A stretch of DNA of 64,000 nucleotides. Source: SFTJ01 sp051871515 (lineage in GTDB: Bacteria > Bacteroidota > Bacteroidia > Bacteroidales > Muribaculaceae). The position numbers and the translations under genes are program-made. The notes below the pieces were generated by a model. The model was not told where the DNA came from, ran no database searches, and saw only the letters and a list, made by a program, of their open reading frames with translations. The stretch lies in NCBI GenBank assembly GCA_051871515.1, contig JBJECY010000091.1, forward strand, positions 35,576-99,575. Reading direction: 5' to 3'. Positions 25,402 to 33,352 of the stretch are shown piece by piece. The stretch's first letter is position 1. Each line of letters opens with the position of its first letter.

Positions 25402-26610
25402 TTATGCTTGTTGCATTTTGCTGATTTCCTCGGTGAGTATCTGAGCAAGCAGCGGAATACCTTTGGCAATTTTTTCCTCGTTCATAAACGAGAAGTTGAG
25501 CCTCATGGTGTTGCGAGCCGAGCCGTCGGGGAAAAAGAACGAGCCTGCCACGTATGCCACGCCGCGGTCAAGAGCCACATCATAGAGCTTCACGGTGTCA
25601 AATCCTTGCGGCAGGGTGAGGAACAGGAACAATCCGCCTTGCGGATGGGTCCAGCTCACCGATTTTGGCATGTGCTGCTCAAGCAGCGAGAGCATGAGGT
25701 CGCGCTTGTGGCGGTAGATGTCAATGGTGTGGCGCAGGTTGTTATCGAGCCTGCCGCTGCTAAGAAATTCGGCTGCCACATATTGGTCGAGGATGGGAGC
25801 GCAAAGGTCGAGCGACTGTTTGCACACATAAATCTTGTCGAGCAAGTCGGGGTGGGCAATTATCCATCCCAATCTGAATCCAGGAGCAAAGATTTTTGAG
25901 AACGAGCCAAGCAGAATCACGCGGTCAGGCGAGAGTGAATACATGGTGGGCACGTGCTCGCCCTCGTAACTCAATTCGCGGTAAGGGCTGTCTTCCACAA
26001 TCAGGAAATCATATTGATTGGCAAGGTCAACCAGCACTTGGCGCTCAGGCAAGGTGAGTGTTTCGCCCGAGGGATTTTGAAAATCGGGTACCATATACAG
26101 GAATTTCACCTTTTTGCCTTGGCTTTGTGCCTGCTCAATGGCGTTGACATACATTTGCTTCCAGCGGTTGATGTCGTTGTGGTGAGCCACACCCACAATG
26201 TTGGCACGGTAGGAGTGGAACGATTGCATGGCGCCGAGATAAGACGGTGCCGAGGTGAGAATCACATCGCCGGGGTTAACCAGCACGCGAGTGCACACGT
26301 CAATGCCTTGTTGCGACGACGATGAGATGAGAATGCGCTCCACGTCAACGCCATAACGCTGTGACACTGCTTGCCGCAGCTCGGGCACGCCTTGTGTGGC
26401 ACCATACTGAAACACGCGGCTGCCATAGCGGTCAATCACTTCAGCTATGGTTTGCTTGATGTCTTCGGCAGGGAAAGTGTCGCTCGAGGGGTAGCCGCCC
26501 GCAAACGAGAAGATGGCGTTGAGGTCAACTCGCTTGAATATCTCTCTCACCGGAGAGCGGAAAAACGAGCCTACATCGAGCGAAAATCTATGTGAATAGT
26601 CTATTTCCAT
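25402..26610 (-). CDS. Class I/II PLP aminotransferase in the lysine operon
   Basis: Fold-type I aminotransferase, 402 residues, of the LysN/2-aminoadipate aminotransferase-like (MocR-related) group. Features: FQYGATQGVPELRQAVSQRYG near residue 70 in two parts, the NPSG motif in VPDFQNPSGETLTL, the cofactor Asp in IVEDSPYRELSY, the PLP Lys in LGSFSKIFAPG, and the substrate-binding Arg in NTMRLNFSF. It is the last gene after dapE-like, lysC, dapB, dapA and dapD. Since the succinylase route needs an N-succinyl-diaminopimelate aminotransferase and no DapC-like gene is present, it is the natural candidate; this is inferred from context. Confidence 0.85.
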   Translation of the reverse strand: MEIDYSHRFSLDVGSFFRSPVREIFKRVDLNAIFSFAGGYPSSDTFPAEDIKQTIAEVIDRYGSRVFQYGATQGVPELRQAVSQRYGVDVERILISSSSQQGIDVCTRVLVNPGDVILTSAPSYLGAMQSFHSYRANIVGVAHHNDINRWKQMYVNAIEQAQSQGKKVKFLYMVPDFQNPSGETLTLPERQVLVDLANQYDFLIVEDSPYRELSYEGEHVPTMYSLSPDRVILLGSFSKIFAPGFRLGWIIAHPDLLDKIYVCKQSLDLCAPILDQYVAAEFLSSGRLDNNLRHTIDIYRHKRDLMLSLLEQHMPKSVSWTHPQGGLFLFLTLPQGFDTVKLYDVALDRGVAYVAGSFFFPDGSARNTMRLNFSFMNEEKIAKGIPLLAQILTEEISKMQQA

Positions 26611-26639
26611 TGGTTTGTTGTGGTTTTTTGGGGGCGAGA

Positions 26640-27419
26640 TTAGCGCAACAGGTCTTCAAGGGTGATTGATGTTGAGGTGTTGGCATCGCGATATTTCACA
26701 ATCACCGGAGTGTAGATGTGTACTCCCGATTGGGCACCTGCGCCCTTGGTGATGGGTCGGCTTCCGGCAACCACCACGGCACCTTCAGGCACCACCATCT
26801 GTCCTTGCTCGTTGGCGCGGATATACTCGCCGGTGGTGGCATCGAAGATGGCAGTTGAGGCGTTGATGATTACACCAGTGCCAATCACAGCATTTTGCTT
26901 CACAATGGTTCCCTCATAAATGCCGCAGTTGCCGCCAATAAACACGTTGTCCTCAATGATTACGGGCAGCGCACCCACAGGCTCAAGCACTCCGCCCAGC
27001 TGCGATGCTGCCGAGAGGTGTACGTTTTTGCCCACTTGGGCACATGAGCCCACCAGAGCGTGAGAGTCAATCATGGTGCCTTGGTCAACGTATGCGCCAA
27101 TGTTGACGTAGGATGGCGGCATCACAATCACACCCGGTGCCAAATAGGCTCCGCGGCGAATACTGCTGCCGCCGGGCACTATGCGCACGCCGTTGTCGCT
27201 GCTGAAGCGGCGTGCCGGGATGGTGTCTTTGTCGAAATATGAGAATTGGCCTTGACTCATGTCGGCGAGTTTGCCAAGACGGAAACCAAGCAGAATGGTT
27301 TCTTTCACCCATGCGTTCACTTGCCATTCTCCGTCTTTTTTCTCGGCTACTCTCACTTTGCCGGTTTCAAGGTCGGCAATCAGTTGGTTGAAACGGTCAA
27401 AGTCTTGTTGATTGGTCAT
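26640..27419 (-). CDS. dapD: Tetrahydrodipicolinate N-succinyltransferase
   Basis: Transfers succinyl from succinyl-CoA to tetrahydrodipicolinate in diaminopimelate and lysine synthesis. The 259 residues contain an N-terminal helical part (LETGKVRVAEKKDGEWQVN) and a left-handed beta helix of hexapeptide repeats with the DapD signatures MPPSYVNIGAYVDQGTMID and VGSCAQVGKNVHLS. The sequence matches proteobacterial DapD much better than the shorter acetyl-type DapH. It lies between dapA and the aminotransferase, 29 bases before the latter. Confidence 0.93.
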   Translation of the reverse strand: MTNQQDFDRFNQLIADLETGKVRVAEKKDGEWQVNAWVKETILLGFRLGKLADMSQGQFSYFDKDTIPARRFSSDNGVRIVPGGSSIRRGAYLAPGVIVMPPSYVNIGAYVDQGTMIDSHALVGSCAQVGKNVHLSAASQLGGVLEPVGALPVIIEDNVFIGGNCGIYEGTIVKQNAVIGTGVIINASTAIFDATTGEYIRANEQGQMVVPEGAVVVAGSRPITKGAGAQSGVHIYTPVIVKYRDANTSTSITLEDLLR

Positions 27420-27476
27420 AATTGATAAATGTTATTATATATACTAATGTATATAGGTTGGGGTGTATTGTTTTGA

Positions 27477-28358
27477 TTAAAGCATGTTGAGGTCTTGAAG
27501 GGTTTTCACCATCAGCTCATAGGTGTGCTCAGAAGCCGGGGTGAGCGGCGAGCGCAGGCTGTTGTCCATGAGGTGGAGGGCATGCATTGCTGCTTTAGCC
27601 GGAATAGGGTTGCTCTCAACAAAGCAGTTCTTAAACAGCGGCATGAGCTTGAAGTGCAGATTGCGAGCCTTGATGAGGTTGCCGTTGCGAATTGAGTTCA
27701 CCAGTTCAACCATCAGAGCCGGAGCAATGTTTGAGGCCACACTAATCACGCCGTGTGCACCCGATGCAATGAGCGAGAGAGTCTCGTTGTCGTTGCCGCT
27801 GAGCACGGTGAATCCGGCAGGAGCGTTGCAAATGATGTCGGAGATTTGCTGATAGTTCGACGAAGCCTCTTTGATGGCAACGATGTTTTCAATCTCAGCA
27901 AGACGCAGGGTGGTTTCGGTGGCGAGGTTCACGCCGGTGCGTCCGGGCACATTATATAATACAATGTCTTTGCTGGTTGATTGCGCAATCTCTTTGAAAT
28001 ATTGGTAAAGTCCCTCTTGGGTCGGCTTGTTGTAATAGGGCACCACAATGAGGAATGCGTCAACGCCGTGAGCGTCGAGGTTCTTCATGTTTTTCACTGT
28101 GTGCACAAAAGAGTTGGTGCCGGCACCCACCACAAGCGGCAGCCCGTGAGAGTGTTCGCGGCAACATTCCAGCAGTTTCACTTTCTCGTCGTCGTCAAGG
28201 CAAGGGGTTTCGGCGGTTGAGCCAAGAGGCACTAAGAAGTTTATGCCGGCTTCAACTTGTCGCTCCACGGTGTTGGCAAATGCATCGTAGTCAACTTCGT
28301 TGTTTTTGAAGGGTGTGAGCAGCGCTGTGCCACAACCTGTTAACAATAGACGGTTCAT
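27477..28358 (-). CDS. dapA: 4-hydroxy-tetrahydrodipicolinate synthase
   Basis: TIM-barrel aldolase joining pyruvate and aspartate semialdehyde at the entry of the lysine branch. The Schiff-base Lys is in NIVAIKEASSN at about residue 163; the catalytic Tyr precedes the motif VLYNVPGRTGVNL at about 135. The N-terminal GTALLTPF and GSTAETPCLD strands are typical. Length 293 fits. It is eight bases from dapB in the same operon. Confidence 0.96.
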   Translation of the reverse strand: MNRLLLTGCGTALLTPFKNNEVDYDAFANTVERQVEAGINFLVPLGSTAETPCLDDDEKVKLLECCREHSHGLPLVVGAGTNSFVHTVKNMKNLDAHGVDAFLIVVPYYNKPTQEGLYQYFKEIAQSTSKDIVLYNVPGRTGVNLATETTLRLAEIENIVAIKEASSNYQQISDIICNAPAGFTVLSGNDNETLSLIASGAHGVISVASNIAPALMVELVNSIRNGNLIKARNLHFKLMPLFKNCFVESNPIPAKAAMHALHLMDNSLRSPLTPASEHTYELMVKTLQDLNML

Positions 28359-28366
28359 ATATACTT

Positions 28367-29026
28367 TTAAATGATTATATCTTTAAATTCTTTTACTCCG
28401 GTGATGTTCTCTGTAAGAAGTGCGGCTTTCACGGCACCTTGGGCAAAGCCCATGCGCGAGAAGGCTTCGTGGGTGATGGTGATGCGGTCGTTGGCACCCT
28501 CAAATCCCACGGTGTGGATGCCGGCAATCTCGCCGCATCGCACTGACTGTATCTGAGTGAGGGTGTTCATGTTGGCATCAACAATGTTGCCCAGCGACTT
28601 AGCTGTGCCGCTTGGCGCATCAAGCTTGTGGCAGTGGTGCATTTCCACTATATAAGGGTCGTAGCCGGCATCGGCAAGCAGCGCCGAGGCCTTGTCGATA
28701 ACGGCAAACATCACATTCACGCCAAGCGAGAAGTTTGAGGCATATATCATGGTGGTGTTGTGACTATTGAAGCAGTCAATCACCTGTTGCTTGATATCGG
28801 CCCATCCGGTGGTGCCAATCACTGCGGCCTTGAAATGGCTGGCTATGAAAGCATAGTTGTTGCGAAAGGCATCGGGGGTGGTGAAGTCGATGCACACGCT
28901 TTGCTTAGCCACCTCGGGGTCAATGGCGGTGATGTCCTCGCTGGCTATGTAGCTGATGCCTTTCTCAATGAGAATCGACTCAATCATGTGGCCCATTTTG
29001 CCGTAGCCGCTTATTACTATATTCAT
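28367..29026 (-). CDS. dapB: 4-hydroxy-tetrahydrodipicolinate reductase
   Basis: NAD(P)H-dependent reductase acting after DapA. The N-terminal Rossmann motif is SGYGKMGHMIESIL, the catalytic block is EMHHCHKLDAPSGTA at about residue 130, and the ASNFSLGVNVMF segment precedes it. At 219 residues it is short compared with proteobacterial enzymes (about 270) but in the range seen in Bacteroidetes. Its start overlaps the lysC stop by four bases. Confidence 0.95.
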   Translation of the reverse strand: MNIVISGYGKMGHMIESILIEKGISYIASEDITAIDPEVAKQSVCIDFTTPDAFRNNYAFIASHFKAAVIGTTGWADIKQQVIDCFNSHNTTMIYASNFSLGVNVMFAVIDKASALLADAGYDPYIVEMHHCHKLDAPSGTAKSLGNIVDANMNTLTQIQSVRCGEIAGIHTVGFEGANDRITITHEAFSRMGFAQGAVKAALLTENITGVKEFKDIII

Positions 29027-30378
29027 GATTCAAATATTTTTTGGTGAATGGTGTTGACTATTGGCGTGAGCACTTCGCGGTCAACCACAAAGCTCACGTT
29101 GATGTTTGAAGCACCTTGAGAAATCATGTAGAGCTTATAGCCTCTGAGCGCCTCAACCACGCGTTGCAGCACGTCGCTGTGATTGATGATGTTTTTGCCA
29201 ATCACTGATAATTGTGCCTTGTTCTCATCAACATAGACCTCGGCAAATTGCGACAGCTGTTCAACCACGTTGCTTACGTCTTGTGTGCCTGTCACCGTTA
29301 CTGAGATGTTGGCTTCAGAGGTGCTGATGAGGTCAACCGACACGTTGCAGTCGCGGAACACCTTAAATACTCTTTGCACAAATCCGGTGGCGTTAATCAT
29401 CTTGGGTGAGAAGATGTTGATGAGCAAAATCTGCTCTTTCCATGATACTGCTTTTGCACCGTCGCAAATCACCTCGTTGCGCAGGATAGCTGTGCCCGGG
29501 TGTGAAGGGTTGGTGGAGTTGAGCACGTAGATGGGTATGTTTTTGTTGATAGCCGGTTCGATGGTGAGCGGATGCAGCACCTTGGCACCGAAGTGTGCCA
29601 TCTCGGCAGCCTCTTCAAACGAGATTCTCTCGAGGCATTTGGTGTTGTTCACGCGTCGTGGGTCGGCTGAGCGCACGCCGTCAACGTCGGTCCAAATCTC
29701 AATGCGCTCGGCATCAACAGCCATGCCAATGAGCGAAGCCGAGTAGTCAGAGCCGCCGCGTCCCAGCACCGAAGGCTCGCCTGTGGCGGTTGATGCAATG
29801 AACCCTTGTGTGATGACGGCTTGCACGCCTTTGTAGCTCTTCTCAATAATGCCCGGCACGCGAGCGTTGATTTCGCTGAATATGGGGTCTCCGTTGAGGG
29901 TGTCGCCGCTGGTGATAATCATGTCGCGGGCATCAATCAGTTCGGTGACTATGCCCATGGCATTCATGGCATAGTAGATGATGGTTGACGAGAGAATCTC
30001 GCCTCGCGAGATGATGATGGCTTTGCTGCGGTTTGACAACTCGCCCAGTGCGCACACTGAGGTCACCACTTTCTCAAGGTAGTCACAGATGTTGTTGATT
30101 TCGCTGATGGCTTCGTTGAGATAGTGGCCGCTCTCGGCAAGCAGTTGGCTTGCCACGTCGATGTGGCGCGAGCGCAGTTGCTCAAGCAGCTGTGTGGTTT
30201 GTGATTCGTTTTGGGCCGCTGCCTCGTCGGCTATGCGATAGAGCATATCGGTTACTTTCGACATTGCTGACACTACTACAATGGGGCGTTGGTCCAACTT
30301 ACCTTCTACGATAGAGATGGCACGGCGAATGGCTTCGTTATTGGCCACTGAGGTGCCTCCAAATTTCATTAGTATCAT
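29023..30378 (-). CDS. lysC: Aspartate kinase, monofunctional
   Basis: Phosphorylates aspartate at the head of the aspartate pathway. The kinase domain begins ILMKFGGTSVANNEAIRRA and contains the LGRGGSDYSASLIG nucleotide/substrate loop at about residue 228. Two C-terminal ACT domains (about 305-450) suggest allosteric control, probably by lysine given the operon. Length 451 matches the AK-III type. It overlaps dapB by four bases and follows the dapE-like gene after 45 bases. Confidence 0.95.
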   Translation of the reverse strand: MILMKFGGTSVANNEAIRRAISIVEGKLDQRPIVVVSAMSKVTDMLYRIADEAAAQNESQTTQLLEQLRSRHIDVASQLLAESGHYLNEAISEINNICDYLEKVVTSVCALGELSNRSKAIIISRGEILSSTIIYYAMNAMGIVTELIDARDMIITSGDTLNGDPIFSEINARVPGIIEKSYKGVQAVITQGFIASTATGEPSVLGRGGSDYSASLIGMAVDAERIEIWTDVDGVRSADPRRVNNTKCLERISFEEAAEMAHFGAKVLHPLTIEPAINKNIPIYVLNSTNPSHPGTAILRNEVICDGAKAVSWKEQILLINIFSPKMINATGFVQRVFKVFRDCNVSVDLISTSEANISVTVTGTQDVSNVVEQLSQFAEVYVDENKAQLSVIGKNIINHSDVLQRVVEALRGYKLYMISQGASNINVSFVVDREVLTPIVNTIHQKIFES

Positions 30379-30423
30379 AGGGAATAAATTTTTTAATAAA
30401 GTGTATGGTTAGTAGTTTTTTAT

Positions 30424-31437
30424 TTATTGTTTCACAAGTTGATTGAAGATGTGCACATATTGCCTTGTGGCCTGTTCAAGCTCTTGCTTGGTGACGCACT
30501 CGTTGGCGGTGTGTGCGGTGAGTATTGACCCCGGTCCGCACAGCATCTTGTGCTCAAACACGTTGAGGTGGGGCGCATCGCTGCCAAATGCCACGGTGGT
30601 TGTGGGCAAGCCCTCAACGGAGAGAAAGCGCGTTGGGGTGTCGCCGCCCAAGGCTTTCACGCTGATGTGCTGGCGCCACGGCTCGTTGCCGCCGTTGCTG
30701 AGGTTGCTCATCAGCTCAGTGACCATGGCGTCGCTGGCAAAGGTGGTGCGGAAATAGAGCCTGAAGCTCACTTCAGGACTAAGTATGTTTTGCGGATTGT
30801 CGCTTGCAAGCTTGCCAATGTTCCAAGTTGTTTCGCCCAGAACGTCGTCGGCAGGGAAATTGATTGCTCGCAGATGATTCACAAAATCAACAAACATGTT
30901 GATTGCCGAGGCACCCATGTGAGGGTAGCCCGAGTGCGCGCTGCGTCCGCTTATTTCAATCTGAAATGCTTTGGTGCCCTTGGCGGCAGCCACCATGCAG
31001 TTGTCGGTGGGCTCGCCCACAAGCAGATAGGGAGCACCGCTGTGGGTCTTGGCGAAATGCTTGGCACCGAAAGAGCCTGTTTCTTCGCCCGAGAGCAACA
31101 GCAGGGCAAATCCTGTGCGGCCCATGCGCTCAAGCTCAAGGCAAGCCTGGTGAAGCGACCATATTTGCCCTTTGGCGTCGCATGTGCCGCGGCCCATAAA
31201 GGTGTCGCCTTGCTCGCTGGGTGCTATGTAGGGGGGCACGGTGTCAATGTGAGTGCAGAACACTAACTGAGGTTCGCCCCAGCTAAACAGCAGGTTCAGC
31301 GTACCGTCGCCCACTTCCATCATCTCAACACTGCATTTTGGCGTTGCCAAATGTTGTGCCAAATACAAGGCAAACTCACGCTCGCATGACGATGTTGAGT
31401 TGATGTTTAGCATGTCAATAAATCCCTTATAGTTCAT
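30424..31437 (-). CDS. dapE: M20 family deacylase, probable succinyl-diaminopimelate desuccinylase
   Basis: Zinc-dependent amidohydrolase of the M20 family, 337 residues. Metal-site residues are visible in order: His and Asp in VFCTHIDTVPP, the bridging Asp in GRGTCDAKGQ, the catalytic Glu pair in LLSGEETGSFGA, a Glu in LLVGEPTDN, and the C-terminal His in LTAHTANECV. The start at 31437 (MNYKGFIDM) is preferred; the frame is open from a GTG at 31497 inside the leader hairpin. ArgE-type N-acyl-ornithine deacylases are close relatives; its position as first gene of an operon with dapD, dapA, dapB and lysC is the reason for the DapE call. Confidence 0.78.
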   Translation of the reverse strand: MNYKGFIDMLNINSTSSCEREFALYLAQHLATPKCSVEMMEVGDGTLNLLFSWGEPQLVFCTHIDTVPPYIAPSEQGDTFMGRGTCDAKGQIWSLHQACLELERMGRTGFALLLLSGEETGSFGAKHFAKTHSGAPYLLVGEPTDNCMVAAAKGTKAFQIEISGRSAHSGYPHMGASAINMFVDFVNHLRAINFPADDVLGETTWNIGKLASDNPQNILSPEVSFRLYFRTTFASDAMVTELMSNLSNGGNEPWRQHISVKALGGDTPTRFLSVEGLPTTTVAFGSDAPHLNVFEHKMLCGPGSILTAHTANECVTKQELEQATRQYVHIFNQLVKQ

Positions 31438-31472
31438 TTTTTTCTCTTTTTTTGCTTGTTGTTTACCTCTTT

Positions 31473-31510
31473 CAAAAAATAGAGCAACTCCACTCACATG
31501 GGGCTGCTCT
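31473..31510 (-). terminator. Terminator-like hairpin in the lysine operon leader
   Basis: On the minus strand AGAGCAGCCCCATG (31510-31497) pairs with GTGGAGTTGCTCT (31493-31481) with one mismatch and a wobble pair, followed by A and six T. It lies about 36 bases before the dapE-like start codon, so it can only act as an attenuator of the lysine operon. Confidence 0.7.
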
Positions 31511-31633
31511 CGAAGTAAATTGTTAATAAAATGTCATGATAATGTTCAAATCAATATAAAATCATAGCCCCACAAACAATTGATTGCCTGTTTTATGTGT
31601 TTGACGCTATGTTTAAATGAATTGTTCATTACT

Positions 31634-31679
31634 AAAAAATTGGTTGTTAGCTACAAAAAACCATTCTGGTTAGAAAACC
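31634..31679 (-). promoter_or_regulatory. Possible small RNA switch at the 5' end of the lysine leader
   Basis: Starting near the predicted transcription start, GGTT (31679-31676), AACCA (31671-31667), TGGTT (31663-31659) and AACCA (31645-31641) can pair in alternative ways. The last pair, strengthened by TTGT/ACAA, is followed by six T residues, a terminator-like end. The stems are short, so this is tentative. Confidence 0.35.
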
Positions 31680-31683
31680 GATG

Positions 31684-31715
31684 CAAAATTATTATCAGTA
31701 TTTTGTAAATGCAAA
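31684..31715 (-). promoter_or_regulatory. Lysine operon promoter
   Basis: On the minus strand TTTG (31715-31712) and TAATTTTG (31691-31684) are separated by 20 bases. Transcription would start near 31677, giving a leader of about 240 bases. Confidence 0.65.
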
Positions 31716-31767
31716 TATTTTTTGCACTTTACATTTTTTTAGAATTTGGTAGCATTTTTTTAAAGTT

Positions 31768-32760
31768 TTATTTGATGCCGCAATACTTCTTTAGCTCGGC
31801 TGTGGTGCCGTGTCGCTCGCCATTGAGCGCTTTGAGCCATTTGTGGGTGTTGTTAAAGGCAAGCTTCTTGGCATTGTTGAAGTTCTCGGGGTTGATGATG
31901 CGCGTGAACACCACTCGCTGAATCTTGTCCTTTGGGCAGGTGGCAATGCTATATCCGGCTTGGGTGGGGTTGTCGGTAGGGCCGTTGCTGCTCCAGTATT
32001 TCACCTCGCCTTCTGGGGTGTAACCAAGGAATATCACGCTGTGCCCGTGCTCTTGTGGCGCATTGGTATTGCCATCGACGCCAATCACCGCTCCGCTGTC
32101 GCTGCCGTGGCTCTCGTTGCGGTCCCAGAATATCTTCATGAAGTCGCCTGGTTTAGCTTGGCTCCACACTTCGTGATTGTTCCATTGCTCGCTGGTGAGA
32201 TATTGCTCGTTTGATGATTCTTTCAGCTCTTGGCTCTTGGCTCCGCGATAGGCGGTGAAGCTGAATCCTGCTTTGAGGTCGTTGACAAGCACTGCAATGC
32301 CCGGCCCGTTGGCGTTGGCGCGGCCCCAGCAGCCCATTCCGTCGCTTTGGTTCACACCGTTTTGGTTCACACCGTCGGTGATGCCGACAAGGGGTTTTAT
32401 GTTGAACCATGCGTTACGGCTTATGGCACCCTCTTTGTCCCATATCACCAGTGCTTGAATGAGCGCGGCGTAGGTTGCCATTGAGCAGAACGACGGGGTT
32501 GCCCGCTCAGGCTTGAAGTCGGGGCGTTGGTCGGCAAGCTTCATGTTGAAGGCTTCGTTCATGGCTCTCCATGCGCTTTTGGGAAAGTCGGCAGTGGCTT
32601 TACGGCCTGTGTAGTAGCCGCCGCCTTGCGGGAACTGCTCCACAGCTTGCAGCACGGCGTTTTGCCATGTTTGGTTCACTTTGTCGTTCTTGGCTTGAGC
32701 CGTTGTTGTCACAGTTGCCATTGCCAGCAGGGCAAAAATGCTTAGTATGTAATGCTTCAT
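31768..32760 (-). CDS. Uncharacterised secreted protein, possible papain-fold hydrolase
   Basis: A 330-residue protein with a clear signal peptide (KHYILSIFALLAMATVTTTAQA). I do not recognise the family. The mature part has a Cys in ATPSFCSMATYAALIQ at the start of a predicted helix, and later a His in EHGHSVIFLGY followed by a strand ending KYWSSNGPT. This Cys-helix, then His-strand, then polar-residue order resembles NlpC/P60 and CHAP peptidoglycan or peptide hydrolases. A SQAKPGDFMKIFW segment matches the place where such proteins have a PGD motif. A duplicated GVNQ pair occurs near residue 135. Substrate is unknown. It is divergent from ruvX. Confidence 0.6.
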   Translation of the reverse strand: MKHYILSIFALLAMATVTTTAQAKNDKVNQTWQNAVLQAVEQFPQGGGYYTGRKATADFPKSAWRAMNEAFNMKLADQRPDFKPERATPSFCSMATYAALIQALVIWDKEGAISRNAWFNIKPLVGITDGVNQNGVNQSDGMGCWGRANANGPGIAVLVNDLKAGFSFTAYRGAKSQELKESSNEQYLTSEQWNNHEVWSQAKPGDFMKIFWDRNESHGSDSGAVIGVDGNTNAPQEHGHSVIFLGYTPEGEVKYWSSNGPTDNPTQAGYSIATCPKDKIQRVVFTRIINPENFNNAKKLAFNNTHKWLKALNGERHGTTAELKKYCGIK

Positions 32761-32798
32761 ATAAGTGTAAATTGTGATAATCGTTGATAAATAGTGTT

Positions 32799-32846
32799 CA
32801 AATTTATGAAAAATATCGCAACATGCACAAAAAATAACTATTTTTG
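32799..32846. promoter_or_regulatory. Divergent -7 boxes between the secreted protein gene and ruvX
   Basis: TAAATTTG on the minus strand (32806-32799) faces the secreted-protein gene. TATTTTTG on the plus strand (32839-32846) faces ruvX and ends four bases before its ATG, so the ruvX message would begin at about its start codon. Confidence 0.5.
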
Positions 32847-32850
32847 TGCT

Positions 32851-33306
32851 ATGGGAAGAGTATTAGCAATAGATTATGGCCGCAAACGCACAGGTCTTGC
32901 GGTGACAGATAAGCTGCAACTGATAGCCAATTCGCTTGAAACGGTTGCCACCCACACGCTTATGCAATACATCAAGGAATATGTTAGCCGTGAGCCGGTT
33001 GACAAGATTGTTGTGGGCTTGCCGCGCCAGTTAAACGGCGAGCCATCAGAGAGTATGCGTTACATTAAGCCTTTTGTGGCTCGTCTGTGCAAGGAGATGC
33101 CGCAGATGCCGGTGGTGATGTACGACGAGCGATTCACCAGCACCATTGCACACAGGGCAATGATTGACGGCGGCATGAAAAAGAGCGACCGCCGCGACAA
33201 GGCACGTGTTGACTGCATTGCAGCCACCATCATACTCACCGACTATCTTGAAAGCTGTGCCATGCGGGGCGGTGAGGCAGGCTATGATGCCGCCGCGCTT
33301 GAATAA
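32851..33306 (+). CDS. ruvX: RuvX/YqgF family nuclease
   Basis: RNase H-fold protein (151 residues) classed as a putative Holliday junction resolvase and also linked to 16S rRNA 5'-end processing. The conserved acidic residues are in the N-terminal AIDYGRKRTGLA, in VVGLPRQLNGEPSE and in the C-terminal DKARVDCIAATIIL; YDERFTS is the usual central motif. ATG 32851 is preferred to the in-frame upstream Met at 32794 because of family length and the -7 box at 32839-32846. Confidence 0.92.
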   Translation: MGRVLAIDYGRKRTGLAVTDKLQLIANSLETVATHTLMQYIKEYVSREPVDKIVVGLPRQLNGEPSESMRYIKPFVARLCKEMPQMPVVMYDERFTSTIAHRAMIDGGMKKSDRRDKARVDCIAATIILTDYLESCAMRGGEAGYDAAALE

Positions 33307-33329
33307 ATGGCAGATATGTGCTAACTTTG
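33299..33329 (+). promoter_or_regulatory. Promoter of the TamL-like gene
   Basis: TTG at 33299-33301 and TAACTTTG at 33322-33329 are 20 bases apart. The -33 element lies within the last codons of ruvX. Transcription would start near 33336, shortly before the ATG at 33353. Confidence 0.6.
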
Positions 33330-33352
33330 CAGTGCAAAAATAAGTGTGAGAT

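Larger units (their letters stand above)
31438..31767. other. Leader and promoter region of the lysine operon
   Basis: This 330-base gap contains, in minus-strand order, a promoter (31684-31715), a short 5' hairpin with T-run (31634-31663), a 27-codon reading frame of uncertain meaning (31546-31629; it contains three Lys and no Lys run) and a terminator-like hairpin 36 bases before the first gene. No known lysine riboswitch could be recognised by eye. Confidence 0.55.

Noticed and set aside
30550..31266. Plus-strand open frame of 238 codons opposite the dapE-like gene
   Set aside because: The minus-strand M20 gene carries all metal-site motifs; the overlapping frame is an antisense shadow.
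32340..32375. Short direct repeat (GGTTCACACCGT twice) as a mobile or CRISPR-like repeat
   Set aside because: It is an in-frame duplication encoding the GVNQ pair inside the secreted-protein gene, with no further copies.
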